64,000 nt of DNA from NCBI RefSeq assembly GCF_016808335.1, contig NC_053146.1, positions 8,997,015-9,061,014 of the forward strand. Reading direction: 5' to 3'. The position numbers and the translations under genes are program-made. Under the pieces are notes generated by a model. That model worked only from the letters and a program-made list of their open reading frames with translations, was not told the origin of the DNA and made no database searches. Shown here one piece after another: positions 1 to 10,860 of the stretch (within the stretch, counting starts at the first letter, position 1; every line of letters begins with the position of its first letter). The stretch is from Panicum virgatum (Eukaryota > Streptophyta > Magnoliopsida > Poales > Poaceae).

Positions 1-2
1 GA

Positions 3-1079
3 AAGCTGAGGTACGCCGAGCTGCTTGAAGAGTGGGAGCTCGAGTTCGGCCCGCACCGGTTCGCGTTCAGGGATCTGTACCATGCAACTGACGGGTTCAA
101 GACCAAGCATCTGCTTGGTGCTGGAGGATTCGGGAAGGTGTACAGAGGAGTTCTTGCCAAGTCTAAGATGGAGGTAGCTGTGAAGAGGATTTCTCACGAG
201 TCAAGGCAAGGGATGAGGGAGTTCATCGCTGAGGTTGTCAGCATCGGCCGCCTTCGGCATCGTAACCTGGTACAACTACTTGGCTATTGTAGAAGAAAAG
301 GGGAGCTCCTTCTGGTCTACGAGTACATGCCGAATGGCAGCCTGGATAAGTATCTCTACTGTGAAGAGAACAAGCCGATGCTTGGTTGGCCTCAAAGATT
401 CAGTATCATCAAAGGTGTAGCGTCCGGCTTGCTCTACATCCACGACAAGTGGGAGAAGGTTGTGATTCACCGGGATATCAAGGCGAGCAACGTGCTCCTG
501 GACAGCGAGATGAACGGGCGCCTTGGTGACTTTGGGCTTGCGAGGCTGTACGACCATGGCACCGACCCACAAACCACACACGTCGTCGGCACCATGGGCT
601 ACTTAGCTCCCGAGCTAGTACGCACCGGTAAGGCATCCAAGCTCACGGATGTGTTCGCGTTCGGTGCTTTCCTTCTTGAGATGGTTTGTGGGCGAAGGCC
701 GGTGAACGCTGACGCTCAGGACAAGCAAGAAATGCTAGTGGACTGGGTTCTTGAGCACTTGCACAAAGGATCTCTCACCGAGACAGTGGACGCAAGGTTG
801 CGAGGTCAGTACAATGTTGATGAGGCATGCCTAGTGCTCAAGCTAGGGTTGCTGTGCTCCCACCCTTACACGAACGTAAGGCCACACCTGCAGCAAGTCA
901 AGCAGTACCTCGACGGAGCGACACCGCTGCCGGATCTGCAGGCCACCACGAATGTTGATGTGAGCTTTAGTACGATGGCTCTGATGCAGAACAATGAAGG
1001 GTTCGATTCGTATGTCATGTCCTTTCCATCATCAGCCGGAAGCGTTGACACTATGTCCTCCATCGCAGGTGGAAGATGA
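3..1079 (+). CDS. L-type lectin receptor-like kinase, C-terminal part (5' end outside window)
   Basis: The reading frame is open from the window edge, so the lectin ectodomain and membrane helix lie upstream and only the juxtamembrane segment and kinase are visible. Seen: the glycine loop GAGGFGKVY (about 120-146), the ATP lysine in [14 protein letters not shown] (catalytic HRD at 468-476), DFG at 528-536 and GTMGYLAPE, followed by a serine-rich tail ending AGGR. All invariant kinase residues are present, so an active Ser/Thr kinase is expected. Family knowledge: plant LecRKs are plasma-membrane receptors linking extracellular or cell-wall signals to immunity and development. The protein closely resembles the complete kinase on the opposite strand at 5130-7139 (shared [13 protein letters not shown], [11 protein letters not shown] and AGGR motifs), so the two are local paralogues. 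The internal ATG at 138 lies inside the kinase and is not the start. Confidence 0.92.
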   Translation, partial: KLRYAELLEEWELEFGPHRFAFRDLYHATDGFKTKHLLGAGGFGKVYRGVLAKSKMEVAVKRISHESRQGMREFIAEVVSIGRLRHRNLVQLLGYCRRKGELLLVYEYMPNGSLDKYLYCEENKPMLGWPQRFSIIKGVASGLLYIHDKWEKVVIHRDIKASNVLLDSEMNGRLGDFGLARLYDHGTDPQTTHVVGTMGYLAPELVRTGKASKLTDVFAFGAFLLEMVCGRRPVNADAQDKQEMLVDWVLEHLHKGSLTETVDARLRGQYNVDEACLVLKLGLLCSHPYTNVRPHLQQVKQYLDGATPLPDLQATTNVDVSFSTMALMQNNEGFDSYVMSFPSSAGSVDTMSSIAGGR

Positions 1080-2548
1080 AATATGGATTGAGAGTACTGT
1101 GGACTTCCATATATTACGTTGAGATCATACTGCTTGCAGAAATTCAGTTAGCTATGTAAAATATCATGTAACAGAACATGAAAAAAGGTGAAGTGATTAA
1201 TAGTACTATTTTGGAGTCATGTCCAACGGAGACATCCAGAGGCACCAGTGCGTTATCAAATCCTAAGGCGTGATAGTAATGTGAAGAGAGGCAGAGGGGA
1301 AAGTTGAAATTGATATGAGAGGAGGCAATAAAAAAGACGCTTGAAGGATGAAATGTACTGAAAGGTTTATCCTTGAATAATAGGATTGCATGGAAAACAG
1401 ACGAGCCTGAAGCACTGAATGTGGACCTCTTGTTGGGTTTCAATTCTAACCTACCCCAACTTGCTCCTCGGAATGAAAATCTTTGTTGTTTTTGTTTCTG
1501 TTGATTAATATATAGTACTATTTAGCAGAGCAAAAAGCACACTCGTTTGAGGTATATGCCATGTGACAAAGGGGAGACTTCATTAATTAATTTGAAAACG
1601 AAACACAAACATCAAAGTCATGTCAGGCAGACAAGTAGTAATTCGATGGCATTATTGATGTCATTGACAGTTGAGAAGAGGAACGTAGAACAAGATATTC
1701 TACTTATTACTAGCTAGGTAGAATGCAAAGGCCATACATTGGTACCGAGGGCCGTGGAAATATTGCACAAAGAGATATTTAGTCAGAGATATTAGCAGAA
1801 GTTTCTTTCCATAAATCAATTGAAGGCATGGCGTCAAACCGACTGTTGTCCTGAAAAGGACAAATGAGGTTAAAGATTTTAAAAAACACTGTTTGATCCG
1901 TCTAAAAAATATTTGATTATTAGGTTCCACATACTAGACCAATATTATTGATGCTAAGGACAGCGTGTTGAAAGGGAGGCAGGATGATGCATGTACAAAG
2001 AGACAATTGAGCTAGGAAGACAAGGATGGCAACAGAAAGCATGGCCTAGAAAATAAGTCTGCTTTCGATGCTTCTAACACACCCCGTTTCCATGTGGTTG
2101 GGTCATGGGTGTTGGATGAAGTCTCCAGATATATACTTTTGTTTTTCTTGGCTGTAGTGTTGTCAAGTCTACATGTTAAGCGTATCCTACACGTCGTCCC
2201 AGCTTGATATGCCGTAACGACTAGGGCAAGAGGACATCGAGTCATTGACAATGCCTAGACCTTATATATATTTGCTTTGATGACTTGAAGAAGCGAGATA
2301 TTTTTTGTTTTCCAAACTGTGATTGATTAGACCGATCGGTGGACTGGTGAGATGCTAATTGATATGCCATCTCTTTAGCAACCTGTCCTGAACCTATCCT
2401 TTTCAGTAGGTACATCATATTGACAATATAGTAATTTTGTAGGATTCGAACTTGAGATCTCTTACCTTGCGCACAGCTTTCTTGTCACCCCACCAGCACA
2501 TGTGACTCTACATAGCATGCTTCATTTTGAACTAACCTGTGGAGTACC
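1080..2548. other. intergenic, no gene recognised
   Basis: This is the 3' flank of the first kinase. It is AT-rich with only short open frames that match nothing I recognise. A stretch near 2440-2465 (ggattcgaacttgag) resembles the B-box side of a tRNA-derived SINE in reverse, but no second box or tail supports a call. Confidence 0.6.
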
Positions 2549-2587
2549 TTTTAGTCCGGATTGGTAACACCAACCGGGACTAAAGGG
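2549..2587. repeat. short palindrome like a CACTA subterminal repeat
   Basis: An imperfect inverted repeat (TTTAGTCCGGATTGG, short loop, CCAACCGGGACTAAA) has the form seen near the ends of grass CACTA elements. It lies about 70 bases before the intact CACTA element at 2661, and the sequence after that element (from 3858) again contains a gattagtcctgga motif. The intact element may therefore sit inside an older related one. No terminal CACT was found for the older element. Confidence 0.45.
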
Positions 2588-2660
2588 TCACCCTTGATGG
2601 GGTCTTGTGACTCCAATATTGACTAAAAACCCCTTCCGTCCCCTAGCAATTGGATTCGAG

Positions 2661-3857
2661 CACTGCTAGAAAATTCGACACTAGTACCGGGCGGGAACCC
2701 CGTGTTAGTACCGGTCTCCCGCCCGATACCGGCGCGTCGGTACTAAATGCGCCAGCATTTAGTACCGGTCGGAGCGACCGGTACTAAATAAAATATTTAG
2801 TACCGGTCGGTATTACCGACCGGTACTAAACTGTTCGTCGGTCGTCATGTGTAGCTTTTTCTTTCCTTTCCTTTTCTCAGTTTCTTTTCATTTTTTTTCT
2901 TTTCCACACGGCACCGACCACCACTCCATTCACAATCACAAGAATCACAAAAAATTCACAATCACATGAACTACTTACAAATTTCTCATGAATTAGTTAC
3001 GAATTTTACAAGAATACATGAACCATAATCAAAAAAATTACATGAAAAACAATCCCCGCACCCCCGCGCGCCGGCGGCCGCCTGGGAAAGCCCCCTCGCG
3101 CCACCCGCGCACCGTCGGTAACCGGTGGTGTCGAGCCCTTCCTGGCCGGCGGCCTCCGCGCCACCCGCGCGCGGGCGGGGAAGGCCTCCGCGCCCCCCTG
3201 CGTCCCGAGGAGGCCACGCCGGCGCGGAGGAGGTGGAAGAAGGAAGAGAGAGGAGGTCGGCCGGCGTCCCACGTGGGGCTTCCATCTCCGCCGCGCGTCC
3301 CCACCGCCGTAGCTGGCCATGCCCGCGCACGTCTTCGTCGCCGCATCCTGGCCGCACGGGCCGCCGAGGCTTCTGCCTCCGCTGCCAGGCCATGCCCGCG
3401 CGGATCTCCACCGCCGTGGCTGAGCCCGCGAGCGTCTCGGCCGGCCAGGGGCGCTGCGCGCCGAGGGCACCGCCCGACGGGCTGCCGGCGCCCGCTTGCT
3501 CGAGGGAGCCAGAGAGGAGAGAAGGGAGAAGGACTCGAGAGAGAAGAGAAGGGAGAAGATAAGGGGAAAAGGAGAAGGGATGAAGAGATAAAGACCCGCT
3601 CGTCTGCGAGATTTTTTTGGCGTGGTCTGTTAGTACCGGTTGGAGGCTCCGCCCGGTACTAATAGGATATTTTTTGTACCGGGTGAAGCCTCTGCCCGGT
3701 ATTAGTGCTGGCTGGTGGGCACTGTAACCTAGGCCCAGTACTAAAAGGCTCCAGGGACCGCTGTAGCCTAGGCCCGGTACTAAATGGGACGTTAGTACGG
3801 GACCAAAGTGCGCCCGGTACTAACTGCCGCGGACGAATGAGCCGTTTTCTAGCAGTG
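2661..3857. mobile_element. CACTA (CMC/En-Spm) non-autonomous element, 1197 bp
   Basis: The left end reads CACTGCTAGAAAA. The right end is its inverse (TTTTCTAGCAGTG). A direct 3-base target duplication GAG flanks it at 2658-2660 and 3858-3860. Both subterminal zones are packed with direct and inverted copies of a TAGTACCGG(T/G)C motif, the binding-site arrays expected for this superfamily. Two palindromes, each built on a TTTAGTACCGGTCG arm, lie at about 2757-2831. The GC-rich core (3050-3560) gives long open frames on both strands by composition only. No transposase is encoded, so movement would need a transposase supplied in trans. Confidence 0.88.
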
Positions 3858-3860
3858 GAG

Positions 3861-4763
3861 ACTAATGCCTAGATTAGTCCTGGATCCAACTGTGCTGGGG
3901 ACAAATAGCAAGGACCAAATAAAGATCTGTAGTACTGCCAGTGGATGTGCTGTAAGTCCATACTCAGATAATTTTGTTGTAAGTCCTAAGTCCATCACAA
4001 TAATATATATCTCTAGAGTAACTAGTAAACCACACGAAAAAGTTTGATGTTAAATTCATCACAAAGGCAATTCAGTCAAGCTTAATCAGTTATGTGGCAA
4101 AAGTAACTACAACGATATACCCAATATCTCTTTGAAACGTGGCACTTAAAATTATTATTCCTTCACATCCTAGATATACGTAATTTAGGACATTGACGCA
4201 GTCTACAAGGTAATATGATACCAATTTCTATAAAAAAATACTCATTGAAATATGAAATTTTTATATCATAACAGTATTTTTCGTTATAATAATTGTACTA
4301 ATACCATCAAACTTTGATTGTACGCCCATTTAGTTATTTAGCTTCTGATGACCAAATATAAAAAAAACCTTGGACTTAGGACTAACATAAAACTACATAT
4401 ATTTATATTTTTTTAAAAAATACATATATTTTTGAAGTGTTATTTAAGTTCTTATTACTTATTTACTTTTTTGACCACTTAGCACATACATTTGTAGTGC
4501 TAAATATCACGCATCTAAGTCTAATCCCCTGATTTATGTACCAGTGGCATGGTCTCCGTCTTCTGCACGGAGGTACACCCGCTGCACACGGCTCCCCCAT
4601 CAATCACTCTTGGACCCAGTAATATTATGATTTGGCGGGGCCTTGGATAATAATGCATTCCAGGAGTCATAGTAGGGGTCGTGCGTGATAGAGAGTGTTG
4701 AGCCTAACGTGCGACAGAAAATTGTTAGGTTTAGTCTTATATTGGAAATTGGTGTGGGAAAGC

Positions 4764-4830
<67 letters not shown>

Positions 4831-5129
4831 CGCAGTCGTCATCTATCATGCTAGTCTTTTACGTTGAATTAAACCCAAGATCTCCGTGGGCTATGAGAAG
4901 TGGACCCAAGCCAGATGATTGCTGACTCATATATTGTAAAAGTGAGCTAGGCCAAAAGGCTGCACTCCATTTCATCACTATGCCCATTTGCTTCACTCGC
5001 ATTATAATCTGTACAATTTTTTGTTATGCCTTTGGTGCACTGCCTTGTTAGCTTCATACACACATATTCTTACAGCAGCTCTTAATTATGATCATCAGTA
5101 TCAGATAAACTACACGCATAACAAGCAAG
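3861..5129. other. intergenic, no gene recognised
   Basis: AT-rich DNA between the CACTA element and the stop codon of the minus-strand kinase. It holds the dinucleotide repeat listed separately. I see no coding sequence or structured RNA. It should contain the 3' untranslated region of the kinase ending at 5130. Confidence 0.6.
4765..4827. repeat. (TA)n microsatellite, about 63 bp
   Basis: An uninterrupted alternating TA tract of about 31 units. It is likely length-polymorphic and can extrude a cruciform. It generates meaningless Tyr-Ile open frames on both strands. Confidence 0.97.
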
Positions 5130-7139
5130 TTATCTCCCCCCTGAAAGGCTTGATATGCTCCGGTTGCTTCCCTTTGATTCGTGCGTTGACGTATCGTAGG
5201 TGGATGGTATCTGGTAGGTTGGCTGAAGCTCCGGCAATGCTACCTCTCCATCAAGGTACTGAGTGACTTGTCTAATGCTGGGTCTGGCGTCGACGAACGG
5301 GTGTGCACAAAGCAGCCCTAACTTGAGCACCACGGAGGCCTCGCCAATGTCGACGTCTCCTTGGAGCCTGGCGTCCACTGCCTCCGAGAGTGACCCGCTC
5401 TGCCAGTGATGGAGCACCCAGTCCACCAGCAAGACCTCGCCATCATCTTGCGCGACCGAGATGATGGGCCTCTGCCCACAAACCACCTCCAGGACGAAGA
5501 TGCCAAAGGCGAAGATGTCGGTGCGAGGCGACGCTCTGCCCGTGCGCCCGAGCTCCGGGGCTATGTAGCCGATGGTGCCGACCACATGGGTGGTCTTGGG
5601 TTGGGATCCGTGGTCGTAGAGCCTCGCGAGGCCGAAGTCGCCGAGCCGGCCATTCATCTCGCCGTCGAGGAGGATGTTGCTCGCCTTGATGTCTCGGTGG
5701 ACGACCACTTTCTCCCAGTCCTCGTGAAGGTACAGCAAGCCTGATGCCACGCCTTTGATGATCCGGATCCTCAAGGCCCAGTCCAGCTGTGGAGCGCGGA
5801 GATGCTGCCCCTCTTCTCGAGCGTGCAGGTACTTGTCGAGGCTCCAGTTGGGCATGAAGTCGTACACCAGCAGAAGCTCCCCTCTGCGCCGGCAGTACCC
5901 GAGCAGCTGCACGAGGTTCCGGTGCTGCAGGCGGCCGAGGCAGACGACCTCGGCGATGAACTCCTTGATGCCCTGCTGGGACTCGTGCGACACCCGCTTG
6001 ACTGCGATCTCTGTCCTGGAGATCGGGAGCGCCCCCCTGTACACCCTTCCGAACCCTCCGATGCCGAGAAGGTTCGAGTCCTTGAAGCCTCCCGTGGCAT
6101 GGAACAAATCCTTGTACGAGAACCTGTGCGGGCCGAACTCGAGCTCCCAGTCCTCGTGCACCTCGGCGTACCTCCGGTGTCTCCTCACCTCAAGGAAGAT
6201 GGCCGCGGCGGCGGCGACGAGGAAGGCCGCGGTTGCTACCGGCAGGACGATCTCCAGGATCCTCGACCGGTCCTTGCTGGCAGCGCGAGGCAGCTTGGGT
6301 AGCTTGCCGACGTCGATCGCCGGCGCAGGACGGTCCATGCTGAAGCTCCAGCCAAGAACGTAGTGCCTCGATCTCAGGGTCCCGCCGGTCGCCGCGGAGA
6401 AGCCGACGAAGGCCGAGTCAGCCGCGACAACAGTCGAGAGGTTGCTCCTGGCTGACACCAGTGGCCGCGAAGGCTTGGGCACGCCGAGCGGAGCCATGGT
6501 GACGTCGATCCGTGCGGCCTCGGCGTCGTAGTCCACCCAGACCCGCATGGCCTCGCCGCTGATGAGGGTCAGGTTGCGGAAGCGGAGCTCGCCGCCGGCG
6601 CCGTCCTGGTCGTCATAGAAGCCGGCGGAGTTGGACTGCGCCGAGTGGAGGCTGTTGACGTCGACGCCGACGTGGTTGTCGTTGATGTCGCGGAACTCGT
6701 CGTTCTGCATGGTGTCGAGCTCGATGGCGAGGAGGCGGTTGCGGGGGTCCCCGTCGCTCGTGACGTTGAGGAGGCCCAGGTACCCGCTGGGCAGGGCGGC
6801 GGAGAAGTCGGTGCCGGCGGCGACCACGAACGCCATGCCGTGGGCGCTGAGCCCGGCGTGGTCGGACAGGATGCCGAACACGAAGGAGGTGGAGAAGGAC
6901 CGCGCGCGCGCGGCCGCCCCGCCACCGCGGAGCAGGCGCACCGGCGACGGGTGGAACGCGTGCCCCTTGCGCTGGAGCGTCCCGTTGGTCAGCTCGAGCA
7001 TGCCGTCCGGCGTGATCGCCGCGACGCCGTCCGTCGACAGCCTCGCGCCGGCGAAGCCCGAGTAGACGAACTGGTCGTCGTCGCCGGAGCACCGCGTGAC
7101 AACGAGGTGGAGGAGGAGGTGTAGTAGTACAAGGTGCAT
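5130..7139 (-). CDS. L-type lectin receptor-like kinase, complete, 669 aa, single exon
   Basis: The start at 7139 gives a hydrophobic signal peptide (about residues 1-18, many Leu and His). A legume-lectin domain follows (about 20-270) with FVYSGFAGA near its start and the metal/sugar segment AIELDT...NDNHVGVDVNS. A linker and one membrane helix (about 293-315, IVLPVATAAFLVAAAAAIFL) precede the cytosolic kinase (about 345-620): [34 protein letters not shown] and GTIGYIAPE. All invariant residues are present. The tail is Ser/Thr-rich and ends SGGR. The length is usual for the family, and the lack of introns is typical. It should act at the plasma membrane as a lectin-gated Ser/Thr kinase; the ligand cannot be inferred. 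It converges with the paralogue at 3-1079. GC is very high in the ectodomain, as in many grass genes. Confidence 0.94.
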   Translation of the reverse strand: MHLVLLHLLLHLVVTRCSGDDDQFVYSGFAGARLSTDGVAAITPDGMLELTNGTLQRKGHAFHPSPVRLLRGGGAAARARSFSTSFVFGILSDHAGLSAHGMAFVVAAGTDFSAALPSGYLGLLNVTSDGDPRNRLLAIELDTMQNDEFRDINDNHVGVDVNSLHSAQSNSAGFYDDQDGAGGELRFRNLTLISGEAMRVWVDYDAEAARIDVTMAPLGVPKPSRPLVSARSNLSTVVAADSAFVGFSAATGGTLRSRHYVLGWSFSMDRPAPAIDVGKLPKLPRAASKDRSRILEIVLPVATAAFLVAAAAAIFLEVRRHRRYAEVHEDWELEFGPHRFSYKDLFHATGGFKDSNLLGIGGFGRVYRGALPISRTEIAVKRVSHESQQGIKEFIAEVVCLGRLQHRNLVQLLGYCRRRGELLLVYDFMPNWSLDKYLHAREEGQHLRAPQLDWALRIRIIKGVASGLLYLHEDWEKVVVHRDIKASNILLDGEMNGRLGDFGLARLYDHGSQPKTTHVVGTIGYIAPELGRTGRASPRTDIFAFGIFVLEVVCGQRPIISVAQDDGEVLLVDWVLHHWQSGSLSEAVDARLQGDVDIGEASVVLKLGLLCAHPFVDARPSIRQVTQYLDGEVALPELQPTYQIPSTYDTSTHESKGSNRSISSLSGGR

Positions 7140-7313
7140 GGTTGCTCTAGGTTCTGGCTATTGCTTTGGATTGTGACGCCCTATCCGACTAACGGCCGGG
7201 GAATCGGAGATGCAAGTGTACATGGTAACCCCCACAGCAGTAGTCATCAGTATGACTTCAACTGTGTGGCCCAACTTTGACCATACTAGATACAGTTCTC
7301 TGACTGAGTCTTA

Positions 7314-8778
7314 GGCTGTCCGCACTGGGGACGTAAACCGTCCTCCAGTGCGCGATAGCGTAAAGGGCTGCTGCAGCGGCGTACTGCAAGCGGTCCATTA
7401 GGCTTGCGGACGAGCGGAGGTGCGCCAAATCAAGCGCAATCCAGGGCGTCCGCAATGGCTCGCGCTGGCCCCACCTCTCTTCCGCGAGCAACAGCCCCGC
7501 TGCTCCTGCGCTCCTCCGCCGCGTGGCCACAGCTGCTCGCCGCCGCTCTTGCTCAACCGCACCGGCCCGAGCTGGCCATAGACGTGATGGCCTCCTCCAA
7601 ATCGTGACCACTTGCTTTCCAGCCCGAGCTCGAGCGGAGCCGTCCGCACGCCGCGCAGCTGCTCGCCGTCGCACCCCTGCCCGTGTGCGCCGCCGCAAGC
7701 CACACCGCCACGCCAAGCGTGGAGGTCGCTCGAGCAGGGGCCGGCGCAGCCGGGAAGGGAGAGAAGGGGAGGGAGAGGCCGGCCGCCTCCGAGATCTCCG
7801 CGCGGGGTGGAGCCGAGGTGAGCTCGGCTGCGGCCCGTGCTCCTCCAATTTGCCGTCGTAGAGGGGGGAGAAAGGGGCCAGGGCCGTCGGGGATGGGGCT
7901 CTGCTCCTCGCCTCCACAAGGCCTCGCCGGCGCAGAGAGGAGAGGGAGCAACCGAGCTCGAGCCTAGTTGTGCCGCCGGCGCTCCGCCCGCCGCGGCCGC
8001 TCCACCACGGCGCGCGCGGCCCACCCCGTCGTGCCCGCTCCACCACGTCGCGCCGCACCACCGTGGGCCGCGCGCGGCCCACCCCGCCTTGGCCCACGCG
8101 GCCGCGTAATGGCCGTGTCGTGGCCGCGCCGCCGCTCCACGTGTGGCTCGCCCCGCTGCGCCGCCCGCCGATGGAGAGAGCAGCGAGGGGGCACACCTCC
8201 TGTGAGCTCCGTCCCGACGCGGCCAGCGGCGAGGCCTCGACGCAGATTGGGGGCCCTGCTCCGCCCTCCCGCGAGCCGAGCTCGGCCGCAGCGCCTCCGA
8301 GCTCGCCGCGCAGCTTGTCGAGGCGCCAGCCGCACCCGCTGTGCCCCTGCAGACGAGCGGCGGGCCTGGATCCGGCCGGATCGAGGCCGCGGACGGGCGG
8401 CACGGTGAGGGATCTGGCCCTCGGGTCCTCTGCGCCAGCCTCAGCCTAGGAGCTGCCGCCTCCACGCCGCCACCCACCGCTGACGAGGGATGCCGGAGGA
8501 GGGGTGCGTCGGCGAGGAAGGCCGGAGGAGGGGCGCGCCGGCGCTGCCACCGGCCGGGGGAGAGAGAAGGGAGGAGATAGAGAGTGGGTGGGGTGGTGGG
8601 TGTAAAAAATTTATTAGTGTATGACTTATGGGCCCCGCATGGTGGTAGTTGGTATAGAGGGAAGATATAGAGGATGCATGGGTGCGGAGAAACTGAAGAT
8701 AGAGGAGAGAATCTTGATGACCAGACAGAAATATTTTTTTTAGAGGAAGGAAATAGAGTACCGCGAGTGCAGATAGCC
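7314..8778. mobile_element. PIF/Harbinger-like non-autonomous element, 1465 bp
   Basis: The termini are imperfect inverted repeats: GGCTGTCCGCACTGGGG on the left, and on the right GGCTATCTGCACTCGCGG read inward on the minus strand. They are flanked by direct TTA duplications at 7311-7313 and 8779-8781, the target duplication typical of PIF/Harbinger (Tourist) elements. The core (7400-8580) is extremely GC-rich and shows long frames on several strands with low-complexity Arg/Ala/Pro translations. None resembles a transposase, so I call no gene inside. It lies about 170 bp upstream of the minus-strand kinase start and may have displaced or supplied promoter sequence there. Confidence 0.72.
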
Positions 8779-8792
8779 TTAGGCTGTGTTTA

Positions 8793-9000
8793 GGCTATCT
8801 GCAGTGGGTGCGGTAACCCATCCGCAACGCCATCCTGCAGTACCACAATACCGAAAAAATTGCTGCCGTGGGTGCGCTACACAGGTACGCTAAAGCAGCG
8901 GACGGCCTCCGCTCCGCCAAATACCGCGCGGTACGGACGGGCCGCTATCGGAAGCCGCGAGGGACCCCGTGTCCTTCACGCGCACGTCCCCAACCGCCGC
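8793..9000 (+). mobile_element. second terminus of the same PIF-like family (right end not found)
   Basis: TTA (8790-8792) is followed by GGCTATCTGCAGTGGGTGCGG, nearly identical to the inward-read right terminus of the element ending at 8778. I could not find its inverted partner downstream, so this is a truncated copy. Its inner boundary is arbitrary, because it merges into the GC-rich 5' flank of the Mutator-like element. Confidence 0.5.
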
Positions 9001-9110
9001 CGCCGCCGCTTGGCTCCGCCGCTGCGCTCCACCGTCGCGCAGACCCGCTTGGCTCCCGCCTGCCGCGCCAGGGACGGCCGTCGCGCCGCGCCTTGGTCGC
9101 CCGCCGCAGC

Positions 9111-9320
9111 CCCCCTATATAAGCATCCGACCCCATTCCCTCCTCATTTGAGCCCGAAAATTCCACCAAAAATCCAGAAAAAAAGAGAGGGGTGAGGAGA
9201 AGGAAAGCGGCGAAGCCCTGCCGGATTCCGCACTTGTGATCTGCAGGTTAGTACATTTAGTTTATGTATTTTTTCATTGGTATTGTAGAGTAATTTAATT
9301 TAATTAGTGTTATAGTAGAA
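9111..9320 (+). promoter_or_regulatory. left promoter-leader of a MuDR-like element (inverted copy at 17670-17856)
   Basis: TATATAAG at 9116-9123 is followed by a leader and a 5'UTR intron with donor CAG|GTTAGT at 9247 and acceptor ATACAG at 9606, just before the ATG at 9609. The same order (TATATAAG, TCATTTGAGCC, GAGAGGGGTGAGGA, CCGCACTTGTGATCT, then a GT donor) occurs inverted at the other end of the element. The similarity reaches into the intron (shared AATTTAATTTAATTAG). This is how MuDR terminal promoters are arranged. The similarity was judged by eye at roughly 80% over the leader. Confidence 0.75.
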
Positions 9321-10860
9321 CCATTTAAGTAGGAGTTTAATGATACTTTAGTTACGTAGTAGTAAATTAGTTTAGAAAATTAGTACTACGCATTTATTAT
9401 TACAATTGCAGTACAATTAGAGACGTGTTTATAAATTAATTACGATTTAGAATAGAATTTGGCATATGCAGTATAGAATTTGAGTGTCATCACGTAGTTA
9501 TGAATACTTATACGTTGTAGTTGAATTCCATACTTAGTTTTTACGGATTATTGAATAAGATAGTGAAGTAAAGAGTATAACTCGATAAGTATTCTGTGAT
9601 ATACAGATATGTCGAGCAAGATGCAGTTTCAAGTATTTTATGGTGACTACAATATTTTGTATGGGCCAAATGGAGTAGACCTTTATGCCTTTAAGTGCAC
9701 ATCTAGCGCCATAGATAAACCTTTGGAAATGAGTTTTGGTTCGATATGTAAGTGGCTGCAGCGTGGGTCCAGTCTCCTGTTAATTGGGAGGTAGAAAGTG
9801 ATTTATGGGAATTGATGATGATACACAGCATTGATGACTGGCAGAAGTACATGCAAGCAGCTCTAGAGCGTGGGTGGCCTCTGGCCATTCTTGTTCAAAT
9901 CCGAAAGAAGACACAAAATGAAATCCAATATGGTGCAGATCAAGCAACTCCGAGTATTCGAAGAGAGACCAATTATGTTGAGCAAGATGAGTCAGAAGAG
10001 ATAGAGAACCAAAACATGAGACCACAGGGCCTTGTTGATGAGGGAGAGAGGATACATAGCATTGTGGACGAGATGGAGGCAGAAGACCAAACCGCAATAG
10101 AGATGGAAGAATATGAGTGCTCATCTGATGACGAGCAGTACTCATTGCCAAAAGAGTGGAAGGAGCATGGTTTTGGCAGTCATGTCGCAGAAGACGTACG
10201 AAATCAGGAGTGGGAGTACAGAGGGAATGAGGTAGTGTAAGGTGCAACATATCCAAACATTGAAGTCGTAAAAAATGCTGTGAGACTATGGGCAATATCA
10301 TTGAAACGAGAATTCAGAGTCGTAAAGTCTGGCAGTAAAGAATATGAGGTGAAGTGTGTGAATGATGGATGTCCATGGCGAGTAGATGCATTCAAGGGAA
10401 AATGGAAGTCGAACTGGAAATATTCCATTGTGACAGAGCACACTTGTTTACTGTCAGAAGTTCTTCCCTCGCATCGCAATATATCATGCGACTTTGTTGC
10501 AAAGCAAATATATGGGTTGATTATGGACAACCTAAATTATGAGCCAAAAATGATTGTTCGACACATTGAGCAGACTTACCAGTACGCCATTAGTTATTTG
10601 AAGGCATGGCGGGCTAAACAAAGGGTGTTCGAGATGCGGTTCGGCACATACGAGGCATCATATGATAACCTACCTCGTATGTTATCCCACGTTGCTGATA
10701 GAAATCCTGAAAGCTTTTATGACACATACCTCGTACCAGCCGTGACTAGGGGGGCAAAGAATTATGCAATGAGCCTTCTTTTGCATAGGTGCTTGTGTTA
10801 GAGCATTTCAGTGTTGTCTTCCGGTGATTTGCATTGATGACACATTTCTGACTGGAAGGT

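Noticed and set aside
2400..2470. tRNA-derived SINE in reverse (ggattcgaac B-box-like)
   Set aside because: There is no matching A-box, tail or target duplication, and a single 10-base match is weak.
3018..3662. Long GC-rich frames on both strands inside the CACTA element
   Set aside because: The translations are Arg/Pro/Ala low complexity and occur in several overlapping frames. They stem from base composition and match no transposase.
4667..4925. Tyr-Ile repeat frames on both strands
   Set aside because: These are translations of the (TA)n tract.
7258..8477. 381- and 359-codon minus-strand frames in the PIF-like element
   Set aside because: Stop-poor because of extreme GC content. Up to five overlapping frames coexist and none has a domain pattern.
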